Part shown: in pieces, positions 1 to 8,195 of the stretch
Layout: the number at the start of each line of letters is the position of its first letter
How positions within the stretch are numbered: the first letter of the stretch is position 1
Source of the DNA: DATAZK01 sp965199805
Lineage (GTDB): Bacteria; Actinomycetota; Actinomycetes; Frankiales; Frankiaceae
Length of the DNA stretch: 64,000 nucleotides
Assembly: GCA_965199805.1 (NCBI GenBank)
Contig: CBDATO010000001.1
Coordinates: 2,170,001-2,234,000, forward strand
Direction: 5' to 3'
Position numbers and translations under genes: made by a program
The notes under the pieces: model-generated
Told to the model about the DNA's origin: nothing
Database searches by the model: none
Seen by the model: only the letters and a program-made list of their open reading frames with translations

Positions 1-332
1 TGGAGCTCGCCCGCCGCGTTCAGGAAGGTCCAGAGCCCGGTGCCGTCCTGCTTCGCGAGCCCGGCGTCGGCGGTCGCCTCCACCTCGTCCGACAGGTCGT
101 CGACGAGGGCCCGGATCAGGTCGTCCTTGCTCGGGAAGTGCCGGTAGAGCGTGCCGGTGCCGACCCCGGCGAGCTTGGCCACCGTCTCCACCCCGGACTC
201 GAGCCCGTCGTGGCCGAAGACGGCCCGGGCGGCGTCCAGGAGCAGCTGGCGGTTGCGTGCGGCGTCCTGGCGCAGCGGCTTGGCCGTGCCGATGCTTCCG
301 ACGGTTCCGACAGGCGCCGGCGTCCCGCTCAC
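1..332 (-). CDS. TetR-family transcriptional regulator (C-terminus cut by window edge)
   Basis: About 110 N-terminal residues are visible and the rest lies beyond base 1. They carry a typical TetR helix-turn-helix ending in GTGTLYRHFPSKDDL, the conserved recognition helix and 'YxHFPSK' turn of the family. The GTG start at 332 overlaps the stop of the MFS gene by four bases (GTGA), so translation is probably coupled. The pair looks like a local repressor and the efflux pump it controls. The likely operator is the palindrome at 1829-1850 in front of the MFS gene. The inducer cannot be told because the ligand domain is missing. Confidence 0.9.
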   Translation of the reverse strand, partial: MSGTPAPVGTVGSIGTAKPLRQDAARNRQLLLDAARAVFGHDGLESGVETVAKLAGVGTGTLYRHFPSKDDLIRALVDDLSDEVEATADAGLAKQDGTGLWTFLNAAGEL

Positions 333-1813
333 TCCGGGTCGCTTCCGGCGAGCGTGCCCGCCCCGACGAGGGCGAGCTCGGCATGCGGCTGCTCCACGTC
401 GGTGTGCGTCTGCCGCTTGACCGGGATGACGAGCACCGCGAGGGCGGCGAGCACCCCGATCGCGGCGAGGACGGCGTATCCGTTGCGGTAGCCGGACTCC
501 GGCGGCAGCGCCGAAGCCGACACCCCGGCGGTCACGATCGTCGCCGTCACGGCGGCACCGATCGAGCCGCCGATGGTGCGGATGTTGGCGTTCATGCCGG
601 TGGCAACGCCGGTCTGGTGCGATGGGACGGCGATGACGATGAGACTCGACATGGCCGAGAAGCCCAGGCCGAGAGCGACGCCGATGACTGCCGACGCCAG
701 GTAGATCTCCCAGCGCTGGGTGTGGGCGAAGGCGAGCATCCCGTAGCCGACGGCGCTCAGCCCGGCTCCCACGAGGAGCACCTGCTTGGCGCCGAAGCGG
801 TCGGCGAGCCGGCCGCTCAGGGCGCCGAAGATGAACATGAAGACCGTCAGCGGCAGCAGGAAGATGCCGGACTGCGTGACGCTCGCATCGAAGCCGTAGC
901 CCGCCGTGGCGCGCGGGGTCTCGACGAAGCCGGGGATGAACGCGAACGACGCATACATGCCGGCACCGAACAGGAAGGCCACGAGGTTCGTGGTCCACAC
1001 GGCCGGCAGCTTCATCATCTGCATGTCGATGAGCGGGGCCTTGGAGCGCGACTCGGCGACGTACCAGAAGCCGGCGATCACGATGGCGACGGCGAGCAGC
1101 CCCAGCGTCTTGCCGTTGGTCCAGCCCCAGGTCGAGCCCTGGCTGACCGCGATGAGCAGGGCGACCAGCCATCCAGTGAGCAGGGTGCCGCCGAGCAGGC
1201 TGATCGGACCGTCGAGCTTCTCCCGCGACTCGGGGATGACGACGATCGCGAGCACCGCGGCGGCCGCCACGACGACCATCGGGATCCAGAAGAGGTAGTG
1301 GTAGTTGAAGGCGTCGATGATCGGCCCGGCCAGCACGATGCCGAGGCCACCGCCGGCCGCGGTGAGCGCGGCGACCATGCCGACGGCGCTGCGGACCTTC
1401 TCCGGCGGCAGCTCGTCGCGGATGATGCCGAACGCCAGCGGCAGCACGCCGCCGCCGATGCCCTGGATCACCCGCGCGATGATCATGACGCCGATGTTGG
1501 TGGCGAGGCCGCCGACGAGCGAGCCCACGGTCAGCGCGACCATCGCCCAGACGAACATCTTCTTCTTGCCGACCTTGTCGCCGATGCGCCCGAAGATGGG
1601 CGTGAAGATCGATGCCGACAGCAGGTTGGCGGTCAGCACCCACGTCACCGTGTTCTGCGACGTGTGCAGATCCTTCTGCAGCGTCGGCAGCACAGGCGTG
1701 ACCAGCGACTGCATGACCGCGTACGACATGACGCCGATGGCGAGCACCGCGAATGTGACGGAGTGATGGCGTCTCGGTGCGTGCACGGATTCGGCAGCGG
1801 CGACAGCGGACAT
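329..1813 (-). CDS. MFS efflux transporter, DHA2 (EmrB/QacA-like) type
   Basis: This is a 494-residue integral membrane protein, probably a proton-driven drug or metabolite exporter. Many hydrophobic segments are evident, and the MFS motif A is clear (GRIGDKVGKKK, about residues 75-85, between the second and third segments). The length fits 14-helix DHA2 pumps. I chose the ATG at 1813 over one 54 bases upstream because the operator palindrome (1829-1850) and a TATGGT -10 box (1820-1825) would otherwise lie inside the coding sequence. The mRNA would then be leaderless. It is followed by a coupled TetR gene. The substrate is unknown. Confidence 0.9.
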   Translation of the reverse strand: MSAVAAAESVHAPRRHHSVTFAVLAIGVMSYAVMQSLVTPVLPTLQKDLHTSQNTVTWVLTANLLSASIFTPIFGRIGDKVGKKKMFVWAMVALTVGSLVGGLATNIGVMIIARVIQGIGGGVLPLAFGIIRDELPPEKVRSAVGMVAALTAAGGGLGIVLAGPIIDAFNYHYLFWIPMVVVAAAAVLAIVVIPESREKLDGPISLLGGTLLTGWLVALLIAVSQGSTWGWTNGKTLGLLAVAIVIAGFWYVAESRSKAPLIDMQMMKLPAVWTTNLVAFLFGAGMYASFAFIPGFVETPRATAGYGFDASVTQSGIFLLPLTVFMFIFGALSGRLADRFGAKQVLLVGAGLSAVGYGMLAFAHTQRWEIYLASAVIGVALGLGFSAMSSLIVIAVPSHQTGVATGMNANIRTIGGSIGAAVTATIVTAGVSASALPPESGYRNGYAVLAAIGVLAALAVLVIPVKRQTHTDVEQPHAELALVGAGTLAGSDPE

Positions 1814-1819
1814 CTGCCG

Positions 1820-1825
1820 ACCATA
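1820..1825 (-). promoter_or_regulatory. Putative -10 box of a leaderless promoter (MFS gene)
   Basis: On the minus strand TATGGT is followed by six bases and then the ATG at 1813. The spacing means transcription would begin at or next to the start codon. The operator palindrome lies immediately upstream, in the -35/-10 spacer region. Confidence 0.55.
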
Positions 1826-1828
1826 ACC

Positions 1829-1850
1829 CGGAAGCGGAATCACGCTTCCG
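1829..1850. promoter_or_regulatory. TetR operator palindrome in front of the MFS gene
   Basis: A perfect inverted repeat: arms CGGAAGCG (1829-1836) and CGCTTCCG (1843-1850) with the 6-base spacer GAATCA. It sits directly upstream of the putative -10 box of the MFS/TetR pair, where a bound TetR dimer would block RNA polymerase. The size and symmetry are typical of TetR-family operators. Assignment to the adjacent regulator is an inference from position. Confidence 0.75.
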
Positions 1851-1892
1851 TTTGTGAGGCGGACCACGTAGGCACGGCCGGCCTCGGCACGA

Positions 1893-2363
1893 TTAGATGG
1901 GCTGGGTCTCCGCCTCGGCGACGACCTTGACGCGCTCGAGCGTGGTCTGCATACCGGCCCGGTTGGTCTTGCCGCGCCAGCGCCCCATGACCGTCCAGTA
2001 GATCTTGAACGGGAGGGCGTCGGAGAGCTCGAACGACTCGGTGACGTCGGTGCCCTGACCGGTGCCGTGCAGCTCGTAGCGCCACGTGTTCACCGCGCGG
2101 CCCTTCGGCCCCTCGACCATGAACTCGAAGACCATGCCCGGCTCGGACGCGGTCACCTTGCAGTTGGTCCAGTAGACGGGGCCGCGTCCGTTGCGCTTGA
2201 CGTGGCCGCGGAACCGGGCGCCTACCTCGGCACGCGTGGCGCCGTCCAGCCACTCGCCCTCGAAGGTCTCGGGGCTGTACTCACCGATCCGGGTGACGTC
2301 ACTGACCAGATTCCAGATCAGGCCGGCAGGGGCGTTCATGTGGACGGTGACCGAGTCGCGCAT
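1893..2363 (-). CDS. SRPBCC (START/polyketide cyclase-like) family protein
   Basis: A 156-residue helix-grip-fold protein. The N-terminal part (HMNAPAGLIWNLVSDVTRIG) is the typical SRPBCC opening strand and helix, and the rest alternates beta strands before a long C-terminal helix. Family members bind hydrophobic ligands, but the ligand here is unknown. It is divergent from the F420-type oxidoreductase at 2432. A TAGCCT box at 2370-2375 lies six bases before the ATG, suggesting a leaderless mRNA. A second member of the same subfamily, sharing VSDVTRxGxxSP and VGAxFxGH, is encoded at 42389-42874. Confidence 0.85.
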   Translation of the reverse strand: MRDSVTVHMNAPAGLIWNLVSDVTRIGEYSPETFEGEWLDGATRAEVGARFRGHVKRNGRGPVYWTNCKVTASEPGMVFEFMVEGPKGRAVNTWRYELHGTGQGTDVTESFELSDALPFKIYWTVMGRWRGKTNRAGMQTTLERVKVVAEAETQPI

Positions 2364-2369
2364 TGCTGC

Positions 2370-2375
2370 AGGCTA
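2370..2375 (-). promoter_or_regulatory. Putative -10 box, leaderless (SRPBCC gene)
   Basis: TAGCCT, six bases before the ATG at 2363 on the minus strand. No Shine-Dalgarno sequence is visible. Confidence 0.5.
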
Positions 2376-2431
2376 GGGGAGTGACGCCGGACGGGGAACC
2401 CCCGCCCGGTGCCTCGCGGGATACTGCGGGC

Positions 2432-3340
2432 ATGAAGCTCGGATTCGCGGCCCCGACCAGCGGCTCGTGGGCGACCCCGGCCGTCCTCACCACCATCGGG
2501 CAGCAGGCCGAGGAGCTCGGATACGCGTCGCTGTGGACCTTCCAGCGGCTGCTCTTTCCGAAGGACACGGCGCTGTCGCAGACCTACCACAGCGTGCTCG
2601 ACCCGCTGGTCAGCCTCGGCTTCCTGGCGTCCTGCACCGAGCGCGTACGGCTCGGGGTGGCGGTGGTGAACTTCCCGTTCAGCTCCCCGATCCTGCTGGC
2701 GAAGCAGGCTGCTGCCATCGACGTGCTCAGCGCGGGCCGCCTGGTGCTCGGACTCGGCATGGGCTGGCAGGGCGAGGAGTTCGTCGCCTCCGGCACGACG
2801 GATGAGCGGCGGCCGGCCCGGCTCGCCGAGTACGTCCGGTGCCTGGACGACATCTTCGGCGGTGCGCCCGCCTTCGAGGGCGAGTTCTACCGCGTGCCCG
2901 AGTCGGAGGTGCTGCCCCGGCCGGTGCAGCAGCCGCGTCCGCCGATCCTCGTGGGTGGCTCGGTGCCCGCCGCGCTCAAGCGGGCCGGTCGCATCGCGGA
3001 CGGGTGGATCAGCAGCAGCCGGGAGGACCTCACCCGGATCGGTGACTCGATCGAGCAGGTCAGGGCCGGGGCCGCGGAGGCGGGCAAGGACCCGGCGGCG
3101 ATCGAGGTGGTGGTGCGCGGGCTCGTGCAGCTCACCGCCGAGCAGGGGGCCGATCGCGCGCCGCTGCACGGCTCGGCGGCGCAGATCCGGCACGACCTCG
3201 ACCTGCTCGAGTCGCAGGGGGTCACCGAGGTGTTCGTCGACCTCAACTTCGACGACTCGATCGGCTCCCCGTACGCCGACGCCGCCGAGTCCGTCGCGCG
3301 GGCGACGGCTGTCCTTGAGGCGCTGGCCCCCGGCGCGTGA
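2432..3340 (+). CDS. LLM-class F420-dependent oxidoreductase
   Basis: A 302-residue luciferase-like TIM-barrel enzyme that most likely uses coenzyme F420. It shows the family's opening strand (MKLGFAAPTSGSW), the GRLVLGLGMGWQGEEF segment that contacts the cofactor, and the PPILVGGSVPAALKRAGRIADGW strand-loop near residue 190. The start is the ATG at 2432, preceded at six bases by GATACT (2420-2425). Longer in-frame starts add a low-complexity extension unlike the family. The substrate is not predictable. It is divergent from the SRPBCC gene. Confidence 0.88.
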   Translation: MKLGFAAPTSGSWATPAVLTTIGQQAEELGYASLWTFQRLLFPKDTALSQTYHSVLDPLVSLGFLASCTERVRLGVAVVNFPFSSPILLAKQAAAIDVLSAGRLVLGLGMGWQGEEFVASGTTDERRPARLAEYVRCLDDIFGGAPAFEGEFYRVPESEVLPRPVQQPRPPILVGGSVPAALKRAGRIADGWISSSREDLTRIGDSIEQVRAGAAEAGKDPAAIEVVVRGLVQLTAEQGADRAPLHGSAAQIRHDLDLLESQGVTEVFVDLNFDDSIGSPYADAAESVARATAVLEALAPGA

Positions 3341-3373
3341 GGCTCCGTGCCCCAGCCGTTCGCCGGCCGTTGT

Positions 3374-3379
3374 TACTGT
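3374..3379 (+). promoter_or_regulatory. Putative -10 box, leaderless (SurE-like gene)
   Basis: TACTGT, seven bases before the GTG at 3387. It fits the TANNNT pattern seen before many starts in this window. Confidence 0.5.
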
Positions 3380-3386
3380 CCGCCGC

Positions 3387-4286
3387 GTGCGTAGAGCTTG
3401 CGTCGCCGCGGCGGCCGGAATCGCGATGGCAGGCGCCCTCGCGGCGTGCGGGAGCAGCAGCAGCGGGGCGGCGCCCTCCGCGGCCGTGACCAGCACCTCC
3501 GCGAGCAGTACGCCCGCGGCCAGCACCCCGGCGGTCAGCACCCCGGCGGTCAGCACTGCCCCGTCCGCGACCACGGATCCGGCGACGGCCCCGATCACGG
3601 TGCTCGTCAGCAACGACGACGGCGTCAAGGCGGCCGGCATCGATGCCCTGGTGCAGGCGCTGCGCAAGGTGCCCGGCGTGACGGTGAAGGTGGTCGCGCC
3701 CCTGACCAACCAGAGCGGCGTGGGCGGCAGGACGACCAAGTCGCTCGCGGCCGGCACCGACACCACGACGGTGTCCGGCTACCCGGCCGTTGCGGTGCCC
3801 GGCACGCCCGCCGACTCCGTCGACTACGCGCTCGACCGGCTCAACCTGAAGCCCGACGTCGTCATCTCCGGGGTCAACGCGGGGCAGAACCTCGGACCGG
3901 TGGTCGACCTGTCCGGCACCGTCGGCGCCGCCCGCGCGTCGGCTCGCCAGGGCATCCCGTCGCTGGCCGTCAGCGCCGGCTTCGCGACGACGATGAACTT
4001 CACCGGCGGCGCCGATTACGCAGTGAAGTGGCTGCAGGCCGAGCGGCTCACGCTGACCGGCGCGACGACGAAGCCGGCGCGGGTGCAGTCGCTCAACGTG
4101 CCGAGCTGCACGGCCGGGGCGGTACGCGGTGAGCTGACCCTGCCCGAGCAGCCGAAGCTGGGCGCCGGTGAGTCGGCGCTCGGCCCGTCGGACTGCACGT
4201 CGACGGCGAAGCCGGCCACCGAGGTCGCGGCGTTCACCGCCGGGTTCGCGACGCTGGTGACCGTCCCGGGGGAGCCGGCCTCCTGA
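3387..4286 (+). CDS. Secreted SurE-like phosphatase/nucleotidase lipoprotein
   Basis: A 299-residue protein. It begins with a lipoprotein signal peptide (VRRACVAAAAGIAMAGALAAC, lipidated Cys at about 21). A Ser/Thr/Pro/Ala-rich spacer of about 45 residues follows, then a SurE domain. SurE hallmarks are present: VLVSNDDG with the metal-binding Asp pair, NQSGVGG in place of the usual NxSG loop, and SGVNAGQNLG. SurE enzymes are normally cytosolic 5'/3'-nucleotidases, so a membrane-anchored extracellular form would act on external phosphoesters. The GTG start is supported by the signal peptide and the TACTGT box. The end of the protein diverges from E. coli SurE. Confidence 0.85.
   Translation: MRRACVAAAAGIAMAGALAACGSSSSGAAPSAAVTSTSASSTPAASTPAVSTPAVSTAPSATTDPATAPITVLVSNDDGVKAAGIDALVQALRKVPGVTVKVVAPLTNQSGVGGRTTKSLAAGTDTTTVSGYPAVAVPGTPADSVDYALDRLNLKPDVVISGVNAGQNLGPVVDLSGTVGAARASARQGIPSLAVSAGFATTMNFTGGADYAVKWLQAERLTLTGATTKPARVQSLNVPSCTAGAVRGELTLPEQPKLGAGESALGPSDCTSTAKPATEVAAFTAGFATLVTVPGEPAS
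3506..3556 (+). repeat. 15-bp tandem repeat in the lipoprotein spacer
   Basis: CAGCACCCCGGCGGT occurs twice in direct succession (3521-3535 and 3536-3550), followed by a partial copy and preceded by a degenerate copy (3506-3520). It encodes STPAV-type pentapeptides in the linker between lipid anchor and SurE domain, and probably varies in copy number by slippage. Confidence 0.7.
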
Positions 4287-4307
4287 GCGGCCTGTAGAAC
4301 CATCTCC

Positions 4308-4976
4308 GTGACCCGCATCCTCGTCACCGGCTCGCAGCCGGGTCCGCGCGCGCTCGCGGAGGCCCTGACCGCGGCCGGCGCCGACGTCGTCCTGCTCGAC
4401 TCCGGCTTCGACTCCGAGCAGGCGGTACGCACCGCCGTCGCCGGAGCGATCGAGCAGCTGGGAGGCCTCGACCAGGTCGTGCACGCCTGGCTGCCCGACG
4501 GGGTGCTGCGCCGGGGCGACTTCAACGACCTCGACCTCGACGGCTGGATCGGCGGCGCCGAGGCGGGCCTCGAAGCCGCGTGGTGGACCGCCCGGCAGGT
4601 GATGACGCCGCTGGTGGAGTCGAAGGGGTCGCTGGTCTTCCTGACCCCGACCATCGGGATGTCGGGAGCCGCGGGCTTCACGATGCTGGCGTCGGTGGCC
4701 GAGGGCGTACGCGGGCTGGCGAAGGGCATCGGGCGTCAGCTCGGCACCCAGGACGTCACCGTGAACGTGGTCGCGGCCGCCCTGCACCTGTGGGTCGAGG
4801 CCGCGACGGCCGACACGGTGGCGTCCTCGCTGTCGCTGTCGAAGCCGGCCTTCGGTCGCTACGGCGACTGGGCGGACGACATCGCCCCGCTGGTCCGGCT
4901 GCTCGGTGAGCCCGGTGCCGGCTTCGTGACAGCGGCGACGGTCGTCGCCGACGGCGGAATGTGGATGGGGCTGTAA
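4308..4976 (+). CDS. Degenerate short-chain dehydrogenase/reductase (probably non-catalytic partner)
   Basis: A 222-residue SDR-fold protein. The nucleotide motif reads TGSQPGPR (7-14) instead of TGxxxGxG. The active-site YxxxK is lost: the aligned stretch is LASVAEGVRGLAKG (127-140), with Leu for Tyr and Ala for Lys by eye. The end (VVADGGMWMG) is normal for SDRs. An intact SDR starts 32 bases downstream. Such degenerate/active pairs form heteromers in some acyl-CoA pathways, BbsC/BbsD of toluene degradation being the known example. I infer a structural subunit. GTG start; a weak TAGAAC box (4295-4300) precedes it. Confidence 0.8.
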   Translation: MTRILVTGSQPGPRALAEALTAAGADVVLLDSGFDSEQAVRTAVAGAIEQLGGLDQVVHAWLPDGVLRRGDFNDLDLDGWIGGAEAGLEAAWWTARQVMTPLVESKGSLVFLTPTIGMSGAAGFTMLASVAEGVRGLAKGIGRQLGTQDVTVNVVAAALHLWVEAATADTVASSLSLSKPAFGRYGDWADDIAPLVRLLGEPGAGFVTAATVVADGGMWMGL

Positions 4977-5008
4977 GGGTGCGTCAGCTAGGGCGAAGCG
5001 AAGAAACA

Positions 5009-5776
5009 ATGAGTGGCTTGCTCGAAGGGAAGACTGTCCTCGTCACCGGAGCCGGTGGTGGGGTGGGTGCCGGCATCGCGCTGGCCTGCGCCGCCCACGG
5101 CGCCAACGTCACGATCGCCGCGCGGCGCACCGAGACCGGTGACGTCATCGCCGCCCAGATCATCGAGCGGGGTGGCGCAGCCCTGTCGCTGCGCTGCGAC
5201 GTCGCCGACGCAGCCGACGTGGAGGCCGCGGTCGACGCAACCGTCGACCGCTTCGGCGCGCTGGACAGCATGATCCACAACGCGTTGTCCCCGGTCGGCC
5301 CGCCGACCGAGATCCGCGAGGTGCCGGACGAGACCTGGCACGGCATGATGTCGACCGCCGTGCGGGCGTCGTACCTGTGCGCGAAGGCCGCGTTCCCCCA
5401 GCTCCAGGCCCGGCAGGGCACGCTGATCATGCTGGTGTCGGCTGCCGGCGTCGAGGGCAGCCCCTACCTGCCGGCGTACGGACTCGTGAAGGCGGCCCAG
5501 CGCGGCATGCTCAAGAGCCTCGCCCGCGAATGGGGCCCGCTCGGCATCCGGGTCAACGCGATCGGCCCGGTCGCGATGACCCCGGCGATGGAGGTCGTGT
5601 CCAAGACCAGCCCCGTCTTCACCGACGGTCTGCTCATCGGGCGCACCCCGCTGCGCCGCATCGGCGAGCCCGAGGCCGACATCGGCCCGGTCGCCGTCTT
5701 CCTGGCCAGTGACCTGTCGCGCTACATGACCGGGCAGACGCTGATGGTCGACGGCGGCGGCTTCATGGCGTTCTGA
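5009..5776 (+). CDS. SDR-family oxidoreductase (FabG-like), catalytically intact
   Basis: A 255-residue NAD(P)-dependent short-chain dehydrogenase. TGAGGGVG (13-20) is the nucleotide-binding glycine motif, and Ser144, Tyr157 and Lys161 (YGLVK) form the catalytic triad. The C-terminal TGQTLMVDGGG is typical of 3-ketoacyl reductase/3-hydroxyacyl dehydrogenase types. The start is the ATG at 5009; an upstream in-frame ATG at 4961 would overlap the preceding gene. Its neighbours suggest it acts on a hydroxyacyl- or ketoacyl-CoA, possibly with the degenerate SDR as partner. Confidence 0.9.
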   Translation: MSGLLEGKTVLVTGAGGGVGAGIALACAAHGANVTIAARRTETGDVIAAQIIERGGAALSLRCDVADAADVEAAVDATVDRFGALDSMIHNALSPVGPPTEIREVPDETWHGMMSTAVRASYLCAKAAFPQLQARQGTLIMLVSAAGVEGSPYLPAYGLVKAAQRGMLKSLAREWGPLGIRVNAIGPVAMTPAMEVVSKTSPVFTDGLLIGRTPLRRIGEPEADIGPVAVFLASDLSRYMTGQTLMVDGGGFMAF

Positions 5777-5843
5777 CGTGACGCACCCCGCACCCGCGGG
5801 CCTTCACGTCCTTTCCACCCTTTCCAGCTGATACATCCAGGTC

Positions 5844-6545
5844 ATGGAATGGCTCCTTCTGCAGCACGAGCCGTTCGAGGGGCCGGGCCTGTTCGCCCGG
5901 GCGCTGGCCCGCCGCGGGGTGCAGCTGCGCCAGGTGCGCCCGTACGCCGGTGACCGGATCCCGAATCCGGCCGAGCTCGACACCATCGACGGGCTGCTCG
6001 TCATGGGCGGCACGATGGGGGCGCTGGACGACCTGCAGCACCCCAACCTGATGGCCGAGCGCGAGCTCATGGCCACCGCCGCCCGCTCGGGGATGCCGGT
6101 GCTCGGCATCTGCCTGGGGGCGCAGCTGCTGGCCGCCGCGCTGGGGGCCGAGGTCCACGTCATGGCGCGGCCGGAGATCGCCTTCGGCGAGGTCACGCTG
6201 ACCGAGGCGGGCCTGGCCGACCCCGCGTTCGAGGGGGTGCGCGACCCCCTGCCGGTCGTGCACTGGCACGGAGACACGTTCGACCTGCCGGACGGCGCCG
6301 TCCTGCTCGCGCAGAGCCCGGCCTGCCGCAACCAGGCCTTCCGGTGGGGCGAGCGGGCGTACGGGCTGCAGTTCCATCCCGAGCTCACCTCCGAGGACCT
6401 GGTTAACGCGAGCGACCAGCTGCCCGACGAGCTGGTCGACCACGAGCAGCGGCTGCGGGTCGGCTCGACGTCGCGGGCCCGCTTCGTGGAACGGCTGACC
6501 GAGGCGCTCGTGGACGGTCCGGGGGCCCTTTCCGCCGCCATCTGA
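5844..6545 (+). CDS. Class I glutamine amidotransferase-like protein
   Basis: A 233-residue single-domain GATase1 protein. The nucleophile elbow GICLGAQLLA holds Cys90, and the partner His178/Glu180 is in QFHPE, so the triad is complete. It resembles the stand-alone GMP-synthase-like amidotransferase group, whose physiological acceptors are mostly unknown. It lies between an SDR and an acyl-CoA ligase, 67 bases after the former, with TACATC (5832-5837) six bases before the ATG. It may have its own transcript. Its role in the acyl-CoA cluster is unclear. Confidence 0.85.
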   Translation: MEWLLLQHEPFEGPGLFARALARRGVQLRQVRPYAGDRIPNPAELDTIDGLLVMGGTMGALDDLQHPNLMAERELMATAARSGMPVLGICLGAQLLAAALGAEVHVMARPEIAFGEVTLTEAGLADPAFEGVRDPLPVVHWHGDTFDLPDGAVLLAQSPACRNQAFRWGERAYGLQFHPELTSEDLVNASDQLPDELVDHEQRLRVGSTSRARFVERLTEALVDGPGALSAAI

Positions 6546-6553
6546 GCGCGGGT

Positions 6554-6559
6554 TAGCGT
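6554..6559 (+). promoter_or_regulatory. Putative -10 box, leaderless (acyl-CoA ligase operon)
   Basis: TAGCGT, seven bases before the GTG at 6567. It would drive the ligase, crotonase, DUF35 and aldolase-like genes. Confidence 0.45.
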
Positions 6560-6566
6560 CCGTCCC

Positions 6567-8183
6567 GTGGTCTTCGGGTCGGGCACGGGCCGGCGTCTGA
6601 CGGATGTGGTGACGCCGCCGGATCGTGCCGCGCAGCTGCGGGCCGAGGGGCTGTGGACGCCCGAGACGCTGAGCGGCCGCGTCGCGGAGGTCGCCGCCTC
6701 CCGCGGTGACGCGGTCGCGGTCGTCGACTCGCTCGGGGAGCGGTCGCGTACGTACGCGCAACTGGCGGCGGATGCGGCGGCGCTGGCGGCCCGGCTGGCG
6801 GACCAGCAGGTCGGGGCCGGCGACGTGGTCTCGGTGCAGCTGCCGAACTGGTACGAGACGGTGGTCGTCGCCGTAGGGGTGAACGCGCTCGGCGCCGTGG
6901 TCAACCCGCTGCTGCCGAACTACCGCGGCCACGAGCTCGCGCACGTCTTCACCACCGCGCGACCGGCGGCCGTCGTCACCCCGCACGTCTACCGTGGCTG
7001 CGACCACCGCGCGCTGGTCGGCGAGGTGAGCGCGGCCACCGGGCACGCGCCGTACCACCTGGTCGTCGAGCCCGGCGGTGACCTCGATGGCGCGGGTTCC
7101 GATCCGGGCGCCCTGCGGCCGGCAGCGACGGCGGCTGAGGTCTCCGAGCTGATCTTCACGTCGGGCACCGAAGCCACGCCCAAGGCGATCATGCATACCG
7201 AGCAGACGGCCAACTTCGGTGCCCGCTCCCTCTTCACCGCCCTCGGCCTGGGCGCGGACACCCCGGTCTGGATGCCCTCGCCGGTCGGTCACTCGACCGG
7301 CTTCAACTACGGCCTGCGCATCGCGCTGATCCACGGCGCGCCGCTGGTCCTGGAGGACCGCTGGGACGCCACCGACGCGATCACGCTGGTCAGCGCGTAC
7401 GCGCCGCACTACACGCTGGCGGCCACCACCTTCCTCGACGACCTCGTCGGCGCCTGCGAGCGGGCGGGCACCCGGCTGCCGAGCCTCACCCACTTCGGCT
7501 GCGGCGGTGCCCCGGTGCCGGCCGAGCTCGTGGCGCGCGCCGAGGCCGTGGGCATACGGGTGCTGCGCCTGTACGGCTCCACCGAGGTGCTCTGCGCGAG
7601 CTGGAACCGGCCCGACTCCCCGGCCGACAAACGCGGCACGACCGACGGCTACGCGCTGCCGCACAACGAGATCCAGGTGCGCGACGAGGCCGGCACCGTG
7701 CTCACGCCGCCGGCCGCGGGTGAGCTGCACGTGCGCGGGCCCAACACCAGCGTCGGCTTCTTCGCCGACCCCGAGCGCACGGCGGCGACGTACCTGCCCG
7801 ACGGCTTCGTCCGCTCCGGTGACCTCGCGAGCCTCGACGCCGACGGCTACCTCACGATCGTCGGCCGCAAGAAGGAGATCATTATCCGCGGCGGCGTCAA
7901 CATCGCCCCACGCGAGATCGAGGACCTCATCGCCGGCTTCCCCGAGGTGCGGGCGGTCGCCGTCGTGCCGGTACCCGACGAGCGGCTCGGCGAGCGCAGC
8001 TGCGCCTGCGTCGTCCTGCATGAAGGCGCCGCGCTGGACCTGGAGACGACGGTCGCCCGGCTGCGCGCGACCGGGCTCGCCGCGTACAAGCTGCCCGAGC
8101 GCTTCGAGGTCCTCGACGAGCTCCCGCGCACCGCATCGGGCAAGGTGCAGAAGCACGAGATCCTGCGCCGGCTCGGCGCCTGA
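6567..8183 (+). CDS. AMP-dependent acyl-CoA synthetase/ligase
   Basis: A 538-residue ANL-superfamily enzyme that activates a carboxylic acid to its CoA thioester via an acyl-adenylate. Motifs seen: the P-loop TSGTEATPKA (198-207), with Glu where most members have Thr/Ser; YGSTE; SGDLASLDADGYLTIVGRKK hinge; and the catalytic Lys526 in ASGKVQK. The variant P-loop is, from memory, common in cyclohexanecarboxylate-CoA-ligase-like members, but the substrate is not determinable. It heads a tight set of four genes (gaps 12, 2 and -1 bases) with a crotonase, a DUF35 protein and a thiolase-fold protein. Confidence 0.92.
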   Translation: MVFGSGTGRRLTDVVTPPDRAAQLRAEGLWTPETLSGRVAEVAASRGDAVAVVDSLGERSRTYAQLAADAAALAARLADQQVGAGDVVSVQLPNWYETVVVAVGVNALGAVVNPLLPNYRGHELAHVFTTARPAAVVTPHVYRGCDHRALVGEVSAATGHAPYHLVVEPGGDLDGAGSDPGALRPAATAAEVSELIFTSGTEATPKAIMHTEQTANFGARSLFTALGLGADTPVWMPSPVGHSTGFNYGLRIALIHGAPLVLEDRWDATDAITLVSAYAPHYTLAATTFLDDLVGACERAGTRLPSLTHFGCGGAPVPAELVARAEAVGIRVLRLYGSTEVLCASWNRPDSPADKRGTTDGYALPHNEIQVRDEAGTVLTPPAAGELHVRGPNTSVGFFADPERTAATYLPDGFVRSGDLASLDADGYLTIVGRKKEIIIRGGVNIAPREIEDLIAGFPEVRAVAVVPVPDERLGERSCACVVLHEGAALDLETTVARLRATGLAAYKLPERFEVLDELPRTASGKVQKHEILRRLGA

Positions 8184-8195
8184 GGGACGGACCAC

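Noticed and set aside
257..1930. Long open frame on the plus strand opposite the MFS gene
   Set aside because: It is a GC-rich shadow of the MFS gene. The composition is low-complexity Arg/Asp/Glu/Gly and no family can be recognised.
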